Shown in pieces: positions 20,331 to 31,096 of a stretch of 64,000 bases of DNA; positions within the stretch are counted from its first letter, which is position 1; every line of letters starts with the position of its first letter. This DNA is from Ahaetulla prasina (lineage: Eukaryota; Chordata; Lepidosauria; Squamata; Colubridae): positions 22,432,020 to 22,496,019 of the forward strand of contig NC_080546.1 of assembly GCF_028640845.1 (NCBI RefSeq). The letters run 5' to 3'. A program made the position numbers and the translations under genes. The notes under the pieces were generated by a model, which was not told the origin of the DNA, did not search any database, and saw only the letters and a list, made by a program, of their open reading frames with translations.

Positions 20331-20779
20331 TACACTTTACACGCAACCAGGCAACTGTAATGGGAGGGGAGAGGGAAGGCATTGGCATGTAAGGGAGGTT
20401 TGAGAATGCAAGTGTGCCGACTGGAAGCCTGAGGCAGACCAACACCTCAAAGTGGCCAGCTGGGGAAGTCTGAGGCAGACAGATCGTTCCCCAAACAAAG
20501 AGAGTGCAAATGATTGATGGACAATGGACTGTGAGAAGTCCAGGGATGGAAAAGGAAAGTTTTCCTATGCTGTTTTCCCATGAAATCTTTAGAACTGGCT
20601 TTTCTACTTCTGTATCCACATGGAATCTCCAAGAAAGTTACACTCTCAGTAAAAAAATGCTGCAGGAGTTTCTTTTGCTGTCTAACCGAGTGGGACGGTT
20701 GCCAGCTCAAACTTTTGTCATCTAAGAAAGCAATGGCCACATTTTTTCCCCTGTTTGTTAGTTTTCTTAGATATCAATA
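20331..20779. other. no feature recognised
   Basis: No repeat or gene recognised. Confidence 0.5.
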
Positions 20780-21168
20780 GAGGTAGTCCTCAACGTACGA
20801 CCACAAGTGAACCCAAAATTTCTGTTGCTAAGCAAGACAGTTGTCAAGTGAATTTTTTCCCATGATCTTTTCTGTCACAGCTGTGAAGTAAATTACTGCA
20901 ATCGTTTAGTTAGTAAAACGGTTGTTTTAGTGAACCTTCCCCATTGACTTTGGTTATCAGAAGGTTGCAAAGAGGGATCACATGACCCCGGGACACAGCA
21001 GTCCTCATAATTATGAGTCAGTTTCCAAGCGTCTGAATTTTGATCAGGTGACCTTGGGAGTGTTGCAATGATCATAAGTGTGAAAAACAGCCATAAGTCA
21101 CTTTTATTGGTGCCATTGTAACTTCAAATGGTCACTAAGTGAACTGTTGTAAGTTGAGGACTAACTGT
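20780..21168. mobile_element. MITE with long inverted ends
   Basis: Left end aggtagtcctcaacgtacga and right end ttgtaagttgaggactaact are inverted repeats of about 25 bp. The interior has short mirrored words (gttaagtgaa-like) and no coding sequence. Fragments of the family lie at 18380-18490 and 63538-63644. The superfamily is not clear from the flanks. Confidence 0.65.
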
Positions 21169-21307
21169 ATTTTCATGCATGCCTAGTGTATATGGTTTTA
21201 TACATACATGTATACACAAAGTGAATGCATATACATGCATGATCAACAAACAGGACACAGATTTAAAAAAATCCAACTTGCATACTAATGTTTTGTATCT
21301 TTATTAG

Positions 21308-21812
21308 TGAAGAAAGTTAGCACCCAGCCCTCTTAGAAAGATGAAATATTAAAAAGGCAGAATATTATATTTGCCCTAAAGGAGAAACGTGTTTCTAAAG
21401 ACAGAAACTCAGAGCCTTAGCTCTCTGCCCCTTAGTTGAAACTAAGGGGCCAACTTTTAGAAACACAGATTTGGTCATCCATTCAAGACAGGTTTAAAAC
21501 CCCAAAGAAGCCAGCATCTAGGATTAATTGCATTTGTTAAATAAGATTAGAAACCCCAACTCATTGCCGGTCTTCGTGAGACAAGCTAATTAAAATCAAA
21601 TAACAAAATACATAAAACAAGCCTACAAAATGCTGTAGAACAAAACTGTATAAAAACACACATGCTTATTGAACTAGTTGGTCAGCTACCCAAAGTCACA
21701 CATATTTGGTGGTTCTGCTTCACCATTAAAACCATCTTTCCAATCAGCCTCCATGTTTCCAGTGTCTTTCTCCCCACTTGGAACTGAACCCAGATGGACA
21801 TTTCTTCTGACG
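21308..21812 (+). mobile_element. solo LTR, family A copy 2, 4-bp TSD
   Basis: 505-bp LTR of the 4993-5565 family: starts tgaagaaagttagcaccc and contains gtataaaaacac (about 21649), attaaaaccatctttcc, and ccagtgtctttctcc near the end. It ends gacg rather than aaca. Flanked by ttag at 21304-21307 and 21813-21816. Solo, with no internal region. Confidence 0.75.
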
Positions 21813-21879
21813 TTAGAATTTATTCCCCTACAAGATCCCCATTTAAAATGGAGGAAGGTTTCTAGTTTAAAATCTAGAC

Positions 21880-22400
21880 CAGTGGTAGTCAACCTGGTCC
21901 CTACCGCCCACTAGTGGGCATTCCAACTTTCATGGTGGGCAGTAGGGGTTTTGTCCAAAACTGAAGCACTTTCCTTTTTTAAAAATTTAATTGATTTTTA
22001 AAAAAAAATTCATAGCATTATTTAAAAACATTTTCATTAGGTTTTCATAAAATTCCCTGTGACAATTTAAATTTCTGAAAATATACTATTTGTATCGCCC
22101 ACGCATAAGTTTAGTTCACGTTACTTAAGTGAAACTAAATGGCACTATAATGCGACTGCAAACAAAAGAGCCTTGTTCCAGAATAGCTCACGCATCTCCC
22201 CCCACACCACCCAGCTGTAACAGACAAGCAGAGCTGGTAGCCAGCGCCCCGCCCCCCAAACCCAATCCACGATGCACGAGAGGCATGCGCAGACGATGAT
22301 ACACAGCCCATTACTGTGGAACCGGTGGGCGGTTAGAAAATTTTACTACTAACAGAGATACAAAAGTGGGTGGTAGGTATAAAAAGGTTGACTACCCCTG
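21880..22400. mobile_element. hAT-type MITE, 521 bp, 8-bp TSD
   Basis: Ends cagtggtagtcaacct and the inverted aaggttgactacccctg, with a second inverted word (ctaccgcccac against gtgggtggtag). The target duplication is atctagac (21872-21879) and atctaaac (22401-22408), 7 of 8. No transposase frame inside. Confidence 0.82.
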
Positions 22401-22408
22401 ATCTAAAC

Positions 22409-22780
22409 GATAGAGATCAAGAAGGTAATTCTTAAGTAGATGACTTTAAAAATCAGAAGAGGAAACTTATGTCCAGGATTTTACCATTTTTTGGTTATCC
22501 AAGTTGGGTTTCACTCTCTCTCAGGTTCCAAATGGCCTAAACAAATCTGCAGGCTATCTGGGAGCATGGATGAAACCCTCCCACCTTAGTTGGTCAGAAA
22601 AAGGGAAAGAGAAGAAATCTCTGGACTTCTTGAAAACATTTGTCTTGCAGCAATGATTGGATACCCCATTCTGCCATTGGGCAGCACAGTTGCCCATTGA
22701 AAATCTTGCTCCAATTCAGTATTTAGTAAATTTGTTCTGTAAATTTAAATTTATCTAAATTTAAAATCTAAATTTGTTAT
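22409..22780. other. no feature recognised
   Basis: Ordinary AT-rich sequence, nothing recognised. Confidence 0.45.
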
Positions 22781-23693
22781 GTCAGAATGGACAAACAATT
22801 GGCCACTCCAAATCTCAACCAACAGATGCTCCATCTTACACATTGGCAACAAAATCAGAACACCAAATACAAGCTGGGTGGTTACAACATCATAGACAAC
22901 CTTCACTCTGTCAAGGACCTAGGAGTATTCATCTCAAACGATCTAAGTGCCAAAGCTCACTGTAACAGCATTGCCAAAAAGGCATTAAGAGTTGTTAACC
23001 TAATCTTGCGAAGCTTCTTATCCGGTAACATTGTACTGCAAACTAGGGCATACAAAACCTTTGCTAAACAATTCTCGAATACAGCTCCTCCGCCTGGAAT
23101 CCGCACTGTATCAGACATTAATACAATTGAGTGAGTCTAGAGGTATTTCACAAGAAGAGTACTCTACACCTCTGCTCACAATAGAATACCTTATGCCACT
23201 AGGCTTGAAATTTTGGGCTTGGACAACCTAGGATTATGCCACCTACGGTCTGACCTAAGCGTAGTACACAAAATTATCTGTTACAATGTCCTACCTGTCA
23301 ATGACTACTTCAACTTCAACCGCAATAATACACGAGCACACAATAGATACAAACTCAAGGTAAACTACTCCAAACTCGATTGCAGAAAATACAACTTCAG
23401 CAACAGAGTGGTCAATGCCTGGAATGCACTTCCTTACTCTGTGGTTACATCCTCAAACCCCCAAAACTTTAACCTTAAACTGTCTATTGTGGAACTCACC
23501 CCATTCCTAAGAGGTCTGTAAGGGGTGTGCATAAGTGCACCAGCATACCTACCATCCCTGTCCTACTGTCCCCATTTATTCGTACCCATTTCCTGTGTTC
23601 ATATCCATGTTTATACTTATATCTGTTATCTCGTACAAAATGTTATCTTTGACAAAATAAATTATCTCTGGCAAAATAAATAAATAAATAAAT
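22781..23693 (+). mobile_element. CR1/L3-like LINE, 5'-truncated
   Basis: Homologous to the 3' half of 60203-61738. ORF2 C-terminal pieces are readable in several frames: DLGVFISNDLSAKAHCNSIAKKALR (22790-23000), LRSDLSVVHKIICYNVLPVNDYF (23213-23320) and NRVVNAWNALPYSVVTSSNP (23400-23460). The RT core is absent by truncation. The 3' UTR ends gacaaaataaataaa. Frameshifts and stops make it a dead copy. Confidence 0.85.
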
Positions 23694-24512
23694 TTTCCAA
23701 AATACCTTTTTCCTGATTGTGATGATAGGCTACTAACACTTGGGAATGCAGATATCTGATTAGTTTGGTTTCATATCAAAATCGAGTGTCAAAACTTTTA
23801 AAGTCAAGGGGTTAGCTTTCATTCATTCTTTTTAAAAAAAAACCAGGAATCCATACTTAAAAAAAAATACATGAAAAGGTTCTGCTTGTCAGCAGTTGAG
23901 AAATTGTATTTGCAACAGTATACAATTTTGGATGCACTGATCAAAGTGTTCCAAAGAATGGCATAAGATCTGCTAAAATGAAAACATTTAACTAACAGTT
24001 AATTTTCTAAGTGCAATAGCGTAAGCGTATAGATTTAATATACTGAAGGATGAAAAGTCATTTTCATGCTAAATCTTTGTGGATAATGCACTCGGCTTCT
24101 TGGTTTTTTATACTTCTTTACTAGATTTGTCTCATCTCTATCTGATGCTCTTTTTAAACTGAAAACACAAGATCTAAGCTTTTCATTTAAAACTCAAAAT
24201 TCAGTATCAATTTATACACATAAACTGTTCATTCGGTCTATAAATTTAGTGTAAATATAGTATCTCCACTTTCTTTTCTCCTTCCTTTATCCCTATGGAT
24301 GTCAGTTTGAATTCACTCAGAAAATAACAATTTAAATCAGCGGGGTTTAAATTTGTTGTGATTCAAGGGCTGTTTGAGCTTACCGCAAAGTCTCACAGGC
24401 CAGATCAACTGACCTCTGATGGAATGGTTTCAGTTTGTGAATTGGAGTCCATCCCTGATTTATTAAGAGAGACTTAATACATTTTCCTTAAGGTGGTGGT
24501 GTCGCACCCTTT
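23694..24512. other. no feature recognised
   Basis: About 0.8 kb AT-rich sequence without a recognised feature. Confidence 0.5.
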
Positions 24513-24513
24513 C

Positions 24514-24589
<76 letters not shown>

Positions 24590-24590
24590 G
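24513..24590. repeat. (AAT)n microsatellite
   Basis: About 26 aat units running straight into the agaataatagaa tail of the minus-strand CR1 fragment, so it probably grew from that tail. Confidence 0.9.
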
Positions 24591-25032
24591 AATAATAGAA
24601 TTCTTTATTGACCAAGTGTGATTGGACACACAAGGAATTTGTCTTTTTGTGTTCCCTTACTTGAGGGTGAAGGCCAGCCTAAGAGAAGTGAACTGGTGTT
24701 GTGGATTTTGAGTGGCCGTAAGATCGAGAACCTCAGGGAACCATAGTCAGGAAAACTCTCAAGAGTCTGGGTAATTGTTGTAAAAGCAGTTGTTGTTATA
24801 AAGCAAATAATAAGAAAATAACTGTGAAACTAACAAATAGGGAGGTAGAAATCCCTTCCGATAGTCCTTTAGGACAGCTGCTAAAGGAGATATGCAAGAT
24901 AGATAGAGAAGAGTCTGGCTCTTTAAAGATAAGCCAGCGCCAGCTGGGAGATTCAAGCTAGAATCAGAAGGGACAGAACATTCCCAGGGTAAAGACAGGT
25001 AGTAACAACCCAATGCTTGAGGAGATAGAACA

Positions 25033-25098
25033 ATGGGTATAACTTCGAGTAAAAGTGAGAAGTTTGCTAAAACAACAGGAATCCCAAATTGTAAATAA
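25033..25098 (+). pseudogene. gag: ERV gag start fragment
   Basis: A short open frame starts MGITSSKSEKF, with the glycine at position 2 and the following serine/lysine context expected of a myristoylated retroviral matrix protein. It stops after 21 codons. Further matrix-like sequence continues in broken frames to about 25230. Identification rests on the N-terminus and on its position between the leader and the env remnants, so it is moderate. No capsid or nucleocapsid sequence remains. Confidence 0.5.
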
Positions 25099-25262
25099 AC
25101 ACGACTAGTCCTTTAGGGAAAAATACTTAGAGGTTGGGGAAGCCCCTCCATACAGTAAGATGATTCAGAAGCTGGGGCTGACCAAAGAAGATATGGTTAG
25201 TTTATGTTGTTATGTGTGGTAGGAAGACCCAAGGATCCCGAAAGTGACATTCTGGACTGGGT

Positions 25263-25506
25263 AGCTTCGGAAGGTATGTATTGGATATGTGGAAAGTATG
25301 CCTATGGATATCTACCCAAGGGGTGGTATGGATCTTGCATATGGGGAATAATTAAGCCTTCTTCCCATTAAAAAAAACCCAACTGGTTTGGCGGGTGGTT
25401 TCCAAATTGGAAAGAACTAGCAAAATGTGCCATATTAGGATTCCTGACTATCATACTCTTACCATGTTTGATTCCTCTCATACAAAATAATAAGGACCAT
25501 GAGTAG
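25263..25506 (+). pseudogene. env: ERV env remnants
   Basis: Two pieces. The first (about 25263-25372) reads YWICGKYAYGYLPKGWYGSC, the Cys-rich C-terminal surface-subunit style of class I envelopes, and ends in a stop. The second (about 25380-25506, another frame) has a Trp/Lys lead-in, a hydrophobic membrane-spanning run (AILGFLTIILLPCLIPL) and a short polar tail ending NNKDHE. The fusion peptide and most of the transmembrane ectodomain are absent between them. Not functional. Confidence 0.6.
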
Positions 25507-25680
25507 CATGACCCTAATAACAACATCAATAGTAGGAGGAAAAAAGGAAACCATGCTGGTAATGAAGGTAGGAAGACAGAGGTTGGAGATCCACGAGTTA
25601 GAATGTAAAAACTTGCTCTCATATGGACCTGGAGAGAAAGTAGGAAATTATTAATTGCCTCAGGTATAAAAGAGTAATTC

Positions 25681-25698
25681 AGAAAAGAAAAGGGAGGA
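25681..25698 (+). promoter_or_regulatory. ERV polypurine tract
   Basis: agaaaagaaaagggagga, all purine, one base before the LTR start. This is the plus-strand primer position. Confidence 0.8.
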
Positions 25699-25699
25699 T

Positions 25700-26258
25700 T
25701 GAAGGAAATAAATAGTAAATTATTCTTTTATAAAGTGTAATGTATTAAAAAGCTATGATGTTCTTACTATTGTAAAATGACCACAGATTGAATACGATTT
25801 GTGAATTGTATATACTGTGAAATGAAACAGTATGTGATGACTTGCTAAAAATCTTTCTTGGAAGACAGGAACATATGACCAAGGCAAGGCCACAGTTCTG
25901 TTAGATAGGAACATCCGCTCAGGATGAAGCTATTTGTAAACAAGATAAGATATCTGTTCCTCCAGAGAAATTTTCATGATGACCCTTTAGAAGATGAAAT
26001 GACTTAAAGAAATGACTTAGTAGAATAAGGGGAGTAGGGGAGTTTCTTAGGCATGGCGTGCATTTGACTATAAAATGTGTAGCTTGAAAACTGCTTCTTG
26101 CGCTCTTTGAACTTAATCCATTTGGGAAGGATCTAAGAGGCCTGGCTTGCAACTGCTTTTTATTTTTCTTTATTTTATCTCCAATAAACCTTTGAGTTTG
26201 TGAACCAGACTTGTTTATGAATTGTGAGGATTAAAATATTTGGGTCTTATATCTCACA
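25700..26258 (+). repeat. ERV 3' LTR (559 bp)
   Basis: Begins TGAAGG and ends CTCACA. It contains a TATA-like tataaaatg at about 26070-26079 and an aataaa polyadenylation signal at 26184-26189. Directly followed by the resumed CR1 host sequence. Confidence 0.78.
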
Positions 26259-26497
26259 GGTGTATACACTCTTAGCGTACATGAGGAAAATAAAATACAA
26301 TATCAAGAATAAAAAGATAAAACACTTAGTGATAGTCAAGGTTACTAATAACCTATCAAATCGTACTAGGAAACAAGTAAAAAGAACATAATTGAAAGAT
26401 ACAAGCAACATGGTTATAGTAATAAGTGGGAAGAGATAGATACTAGCAAGGAAGAGAAGAATAATAGTAATACAGTCTTAGTAAATTATTTGAAAGT

Positions 26498-26687
26498 TGT
26501 TAGGTTCTGGAAGTAACGAGGCTGGAGACCAGGGTAGTGACAACAGCTCTTTAATATAGGGTGAACCCAGCAACAGGCTGGGGGAAAAACCTCTCCTTTT
26601 ATACAGTTCTGCTGGAGGCTTCGACCAATCAGCAACGTGCTGATTTCCCGCTCAATTATTTAAATGTACAAACATGAATACATAACA
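26498..26687 (-). repeat. Gypsy copy 2 3' LTR
   Basis: 190 bp, + strand starts tgttaggttctgg and ends aatacataaca. No difference seen from the other LTR at 30907-31096. Confidence 0.94.
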
Positions 26688-26702
26688 CTCCTCCCCTCCC
26701 AG
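26688..26702 (-). promoter_or_regulatory. Gypsy copy 2 polypurine tract
   Basis: Complement of ctcctcccctcccag, the same purine tract as in copy 1, directly next to the 3' LTR. Confidence 0.85.
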
Positions 26703-26739
26703 AAAACACTTTGCCTCTATTTACATATTTATTTACATG

Positions 26740-27945
26740 TTATTTTTCGACGTAGTCACGCAAATAACCTGGGCGTCTCCTAGTTCTTTCTGACCTGCGC
26801 GGTTCAGTTCTGAGTGGTGTTTTGAGCTGGTCGGAGGGGCTGTTTTCTCCTCCCAGCTCTTTCTCTGGGCCAACGGGCTCCGGATTATTGGCCGACTCTT
26901 TTTCTTGGCCATCCGGCCTTGGATTAATTTTGGAACTTTCCCTGCTGCTTCCCTCGGGGACCTGATGGCGTCGCTGGAACTCTGGGACCTCAGCTAAGTC
27001 TTGCGCCTCCCCCGGGTCATTGTCAGCTGTGGATTCAAATTGGTATTGGTCATGATCTGTTTCATTTGGTTCGGTTTGGTCAGTTATTCGTTTTCTTAAC
27101 TGATCTATGTGGCGCCTCCACACTCGGTTGTCGGGTAGCTCTACCACGTACGATTTTGGGCCGGTTATCTTTATTATTTGTCCTGCGAACCAACTAGGGC
27201 CGTCCCCATAGTTTCGGGCCCACACCCGGTCGCCTATGCTCATTTCCCTTGTCTTTTCTAGTTCCCCCTTGTAACCCTCGGGTGTGTAATGGGGGTTCAA
27301 GCGGTCAAGTGGGCACCGGAGTTTCCGTCCCATTAGCAATTCGGCTGGGCTTTTCCCGGTGGCCGTGCTTGGGGTTCTGTGCTGGACGGCTAGGAAAAAG
27401 TCTATTTTTGTTTGCCAGTCACCTGGCTTGAGCCTGGACAATGCCTCCTTAGCGCTCCGGACGGAACGCTCTGCAAGGCCATTCGACGCAGGGTGGAAAG
27501 GCGCAGAGAGGGCATGTCGGATGCCTTCCTCTGCCAGGTATTCTTCAAACTGGGCTGCCGTGAATTGGGGCCCATTGTCGGACACCAGAGTGTCCGGCAA
27601 CCCGTGAGTTGCGAATAGGTGGCGCAGAGTTGCGATTACTGCTTCGGCCGTAGTGGATTTCATGATTATGATCTCCAACCATTTAGAAAATGCATCCACA
27701 ACCACTAGGAATGTTTGGCCGTGGAAAGGGCCAGCAAAGTCAATGTGGATTCTTGACCAGGGCCCTTGGGGCTTTTCCCATTCTCTGACTGGGGCCGTTG
27801 GGGGTAGAGGTCTGGACTCTTGGCAAGCTTGGCATTTCCCTACCCTCTCAGCAATCTCTGCGTCCATGAGTGGCCACCATACATAGCTTCTAGCTAACCC
27901 CTTCATCCTTACGATCCCTGGGTGACCCTCGTGGAGGAGGTCCAA
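26740..27945 (-). CDS. pol: Gypsy copy 2 integrase (long intact frame)
   Basis: 401 codons open without interruption, the best preserved coding block in the window. In order: zinc-binding HEGHPG and CQAC (residues 6-35), the catalytic core with D in HIDFAGPF, D in SDNGPQF and E in NGLAERSVRSAKEAL (about residues 68-165), then a C-terminal domain with GDRVWARNYGDGPSWF and a GPY/F-like GPKSYVVEL, followed by a charged tail ending RRPGYLRDYVEK. No chromodomain. The ATG at 27945 is internal to pol: integrase is normally released from a polyprotein, so the true N-terminus lies upstream in frames broken at 28031-28100. Confidence 0.9.
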   Translation of the reverse strand: MDLLHEGHPGIVRMKGLARSYVWWPLMDAEIAERVGKCQACQESRPLPPTAPVREWEKPQGPWSRIHIDFAGPFHGQTFLVVVDAFSKWLEIIIMKSTTAEAVIATLRHLFATHGLPDTLVSDNGPQFTAAQFEEYLAEEGIRHALSAPFHPASNGLAERSVRSAKEALSRLKPGDWQTKIDFFLAVQHRTPSTATGKSPAELLMGRKLRCPLDRLNPHYTPEGYKGELEKTREMSIGDRVWARNYGDGPSWFAGQIIKITGPKSYVVELPDNRVWRRHIDQLRKRITDQTEPNETDHDQYQFESTADNDPGEAQDLAEVPEFQRRHQVPEGSSRESSKINPRPDGQEKESANNPEPVGPEKELGGENSPSDQLKTPLRTEPRRSERTRRRPGYLRDYVEK

Positions 27946-28095
27946 TACCTTTCCCCTTAGCTTCTCAGGAATTATTACACGATCACCCCATAACAGGCAC
28001 CCCCCTTGAGCCGAGAGCTCATCTCGTTTTTTAACAAATTCTTTGAACCGTTCGCCCGGCGCGACACCCTCTCTGTACCCAACCGAGTACAGTCC

Positions 28096-28722
28096 TTAAC
28101 ACAATGTCGGTATGATGCCGAGCCACTTCCTTAGATGTGACTGGGCCAGAGTCCAACGAGTCAATAAGTAGGATGGGCGTCCCGGTGGGGTCTTGATCGC
28201 CCCTGGTAGTGGGCATCGGCTTAACGCGTCTGCATGCCCCACTTCTTTTCCTGGTCGATGCTGCAGCTTGTAGGAGTAAGCGGCTAAGAATATAGTCCAT
28301 CGGGTCAAGCGTGGCGAAAGTGCCACAGGCGTTGGTGATCGCCAGCCAGTATCCCTAGTAGCGGTCTGTGGTCAGTCACGATTTCAAAATTCCGCCCAAA
28401 GACATACTCGTGGAATTTTTGACCCCTGACACAATGGCTAGTGCTTCTTTGTCTAATTGGCTGTAGTTCCTCTCTGGGAGGACATCGTTCTAGAGTAGAA
28501 CGCTATAGGGGCTTCTGTGCCGTTTGGAAGTCTATGGCTGAGTACAGCCCCCACCCCATAAGGGGAGGCATCGCAAACCAGCACTAGGGGTAATGAGTCG
28601 TGATATTGGATGAGCAGGCTATCACTTGAGAGCAGGTTCTTTACTGCTTCAAAAGCCCTATTTTCTGACTTTCCCCAAGACCAAACAGTATTTTTCCCTA
28701 AGAGCCTATGCAGCGGTTCCAT
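28096..28722 (-). pseudogene. pol: Gypsy copy 2 RNase H region (broken)
   Basis: The 28722-28453 frame has RLLGKNTVWSWGKSENRAFE, VLVCDASPYGVGAVLSHRL with the first catalytic aspartate, and EAPIAFYSRTMSS, then is lost at a deletion near 28455-28480 (the ERNYSQLDKEALA block of copy 1 is out of frame). A second frame (28326-28096) carries SYKLQHRPGKEVGHADALSR, the end of RNase H and start of the tether. At least two frameshifts. Confidence 0.85.
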
Positions 28723-29758
28723 AGCAGTTGCTTTGTTCTTTAAAAGACCGTAAAATTAACCAATCCAGGAATGCCTGCAGCTCTGCTTTGTTTTTGGGCG
28801 CTGGAGCCTTCCTAATTGCCTTAACCTTGCTCTCAGTAGGGTGAATTCCTTTCTTGTCTATCCGGTAGCCCAAGAAATCGACGGATTCGACCCCGATCTG
28901 GCATTTGTTTGTCTTGACTTTTAATCCGGCTGTCCGGAAAATGCTCAAGACCTTTCTTAACCGCTCCCCCAATTCCTCCATGTTTTCCCCTGAAATTAGG
29001 ACATCATCGAAGTAAGGAACTACCCCTGGGAGCCCCTGCAGTAGTCGTTCCATCAGGTTTTGGAACAGCCCTGGTGCCACACTGACCCCAAATTGCAATC
29101 GGGTGCACTTGAAGGCCCCCCTGTGCGTCACAATCGTTTGGGCTTCGGCTGTGCGGGCGTCTACTGGCAGTTGTTGGTAGGCTTGGGCCAAGTCTAACTT
29201 TGCAAAGACTTGCCCTTGCCCCAAAGAGTGCAATAAGTGCTGCACCACTGGAACCGGGTAAGCGCTTTTCTGTAAGGCTTTGTTAAGCGTCGCCTTGTAG
29301 TCAGCGCAAATTCTAATTGACCCGTCCGATTTTATGGGGGTGACGATTGGCGTCTCCCACTTTGCGTGATCGACTGGCACCAAAATCCCCTGATTAATGA
29401 GCTTATCCAGCTCCTTATCGATTTTTGGTTTTAGGGCAAAAGGGACTCTCCTCGCCTTAAGCCTAATGGGGGCTACCTGGGGGTCTAAGTTGAAGGAAAT
29501 AGGGGTCCCCTTGTACTTGCCCAGGCAGTCCTTGAAGACATCTTCGAACTCGTTAAAGAGAATGTCTTTCAGGTTACAGTCACTTCTGTAGATGCCAGTC
29601 ACTCCCATGCCCAGGGCACGAAACCAGTCTAGTCCCAACAGACTGGGCAGAGTTCCTTCGACGATCGTGATGGGCAGGGTCTTTTTATGTGGACCGTACT
29701 CGACTCGGACGGAGGTGGTCCCTCGAACAGGGATGCGATTCCCCTGGTAGTCGTGCAC
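28706..29758 (-). pseudogene. pol: Gypsy copy 2 reverse transcriptase
   Basis: About 350 codons open with all main RT blocks: FEDVFKDCLGKYKG, WETPIVTPIKSDGSIRICAD, VFAKLDLAQAYQQLPVD, LQFGVSVAPGLFQNLM and the catalytic VPYFDDVLISG, then KTNKCQIGVESVDFLGY. The catalytic aspartates are intact, unlike copy 1. The frame differs from gag-protease upstream and is lost downstream at about 28720-28745, next to the connection to RNase H. By length and motifs this is a near-complete RT domain, but it cannot be made as a normal polyprotein as the sequence stands. Confidence 0.87.
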
Positions 29759-30809
29759 TCGTAGCCGTTGTGCTTGCAGGTGGCGCTTCGCGACGGACGG
29801 CAGCGACCGCCAAAGTGTCCCAGGACATGATGGTGAGCGCTGAGCGCGTGTCTACTTCAAGCCGGCACCGTACTCCCTCTATTTTTGGCTTGGTGAAGAT
29901 CTTCTTCTCCACTTTGGTCGAGGCGCGGCCTATGACCACAGTTGTTTGGTTGGAATCCGCGCCTTTTTTGTTTGAGCCAATCGCGGGCCGCCTTGCCGAT
30001 TCCGCGCTCTGATTGGCCGATTTGAATTTTCGGCGGGAAGGTTGGGCCGCTCGACAAACTTGAGCTAGGTGCCCTTTCTTCCCACACCGCCGACACGTCG
30101 CGTCTTTAAACTTGCAGCGTTGGCGCTGGTGTTGACCCCCGCAGCTTCCGCATTCGTCTCGGTCCCCTTTGTCGCGTTTCTCGGTGCGGCAGACCCCTTC
30201 CTCGTCTTCACCGTCGGATTCGGTCTGAACCTCCTCCTGGTGCACCGGAGTTGCCTTTGCGCTCGCCTTTTGTGGGACCGGCTTCTGCAGTGTCTCTGCC
30301 GCTTGGGTGGACATTTCATGTGCTCTGGCTTCGTCCAGAGCGTTGGCCAGTGTGAGGTTGCTCTTTGCTAGCAGCCGTCGTCGCAAACGGATATCTTTGA
30401 CCCCTCGGATGAGTTGCTCGAGGAGCACCTCGTCTAGGTCGCGGTATCCGCAGTCCTTGGACGCTTTTCTTAGGGCGGCCATGTAGTCACCGATGGATTC
30501 GCCCTCCATCTGCCTTCGCTCTCCGAATTCAAACCGCCGCACGTATTTGGACGGCGTTGGTGCGAAGTGATTTTTTAGCAAAGTCTGCAAAGTTGGCCAT
30601 GACACCGACTGCAACGGTGTTGGCTCTGCCAGGGCTTCCGCGATGTCGATGACCTCCGGACCACAGTGGCTTAGGAAATAAGCCCTCTTTCGGTTATCTG
30701 GAACTCCGTGCAGTTCGTTGGCTTCTAGAAAGCTGTCGAAACGGGTCATATACGTTCCCCATTTCTCTTTAGCCGGGTCAAACGGTGCGGGCGGAGTGTA
30801 ACTGGCCAT
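29685..30809 (-). pseudogene. gag: Gypsy copy 2 gag-protease
   Basis: The frame opens at ATG 30809, about 80 bp downstream of the primer site. Capsid-like region over residues 1-160 (KEKWGTYMTRFDSFLEANEL, RRQMEGESIGDYMAALRKAS), charged linker, a first Cys cluster, then a true CCHC knuckle CRRCGKKGHLAQVC near residue 250. The start of an aspartic protease follows in the same frame, VRCRLEVDTRSALTIMSWD; the active site usually reads D-T/S-G, so the arginine (29841-29852) should inactivate it. The frame is lost at about 29760-29790, inside protease. Gag proper looks intact. Confidence 0.87.
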
Positions 30810-30887
30810 CTCCGCTTTTCTGCCCTGGGTTTGCTGGGTTCGGGTCTATCGTGCTTCAGCTCGGTTCTGGTTCTCCTCAGCCTCGAA

Positions 30888-30905
30888 ATCCCACCTTCGT
30901 CGCCA
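30888..30905 (-). promoter_or_regulatory. Gypsy copy 2 primer binding site
   Basis: Sense strand TGGCGACGAAGGTGGGAT, next to the 5' LTR. It differs from copy 1 at two positions (AGG versus GGA order at positions 10-12), so its match to tRNA-Ser(GCT) is poorer. Confidence 0.75.
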
Positions 30906-30906
30906 A

Positions 30907-31096
30907 TGTTAGGTTCTGGAAGTAACGAGGCTGGAGACCAGGGTAGTGACAACAGCTCTTTAATATAGGGTGAACCCAGCAACAGGCTGGGGGAAAAACC
31001 TCTCCTTTTATACAGTTCTGCTGGAGGCTTCGACCAATCAGCAACGTGCTGATTTCCCGCTCAATTATTTAAATGTACAAACATGAATACATAACA
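30907..31096 (-). repeat. Gypsy copy 2 5' LTR
   Basis: 190 bp; sense strand has the TATA-like gtataaaagg at the same place as in copy 1. Followed by the right target duplication aaagt. Confidence 0.94.

Larger units (their letters stand above)
24646..26258 (+). mobile_element. decayed endogenous retrovirus, internally deleted
   Basis: Proviral remnant with a leader, a start-of-gag fragment, two env fragments, a polypurine tract and one complete 3' LTR. The whole of pol and most of gag and env are gone. The 5' LTR is also missing: the sequence starts in apparent leader, directly against the CR1 host. The LTR architecture and env style suggest a gammaretrovirus-like (class I) ERV. It is defective beyond any function. 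Confidence 0.7.
26498..31096 (-). mobile_element. Ty3/Gypsy retrotransposon copy 2 (complete)
   Basis: 4,599-bp element on the minus strand with identical 190-bp LTRs, target duplication aaagt (26493-26497 and 31097-31101), gag, protease, RT, RNase H and integrase in the order usual for Gypsy, and no env. Same family as 5894-10224 but a different LTR subtype. It lacks the inverted block of copy 1. A few frameshifts and a protease active-site change make it non-autonomous as read. Confidence 0.95.

Noticed and set aside
25033..25506. A functional, captured retroviral envelope or gag gene
   Set aside because: The gag piece stops after 21 codons and the env pieces are in different frames with the central part missing, so no functional product is possible.
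27249..27618. Open frames on + across Gypsy integrase
   Set aside because: Antisense shadows of the well preserved integrase; identical shadows occur at 9110-9662 in copy 1.
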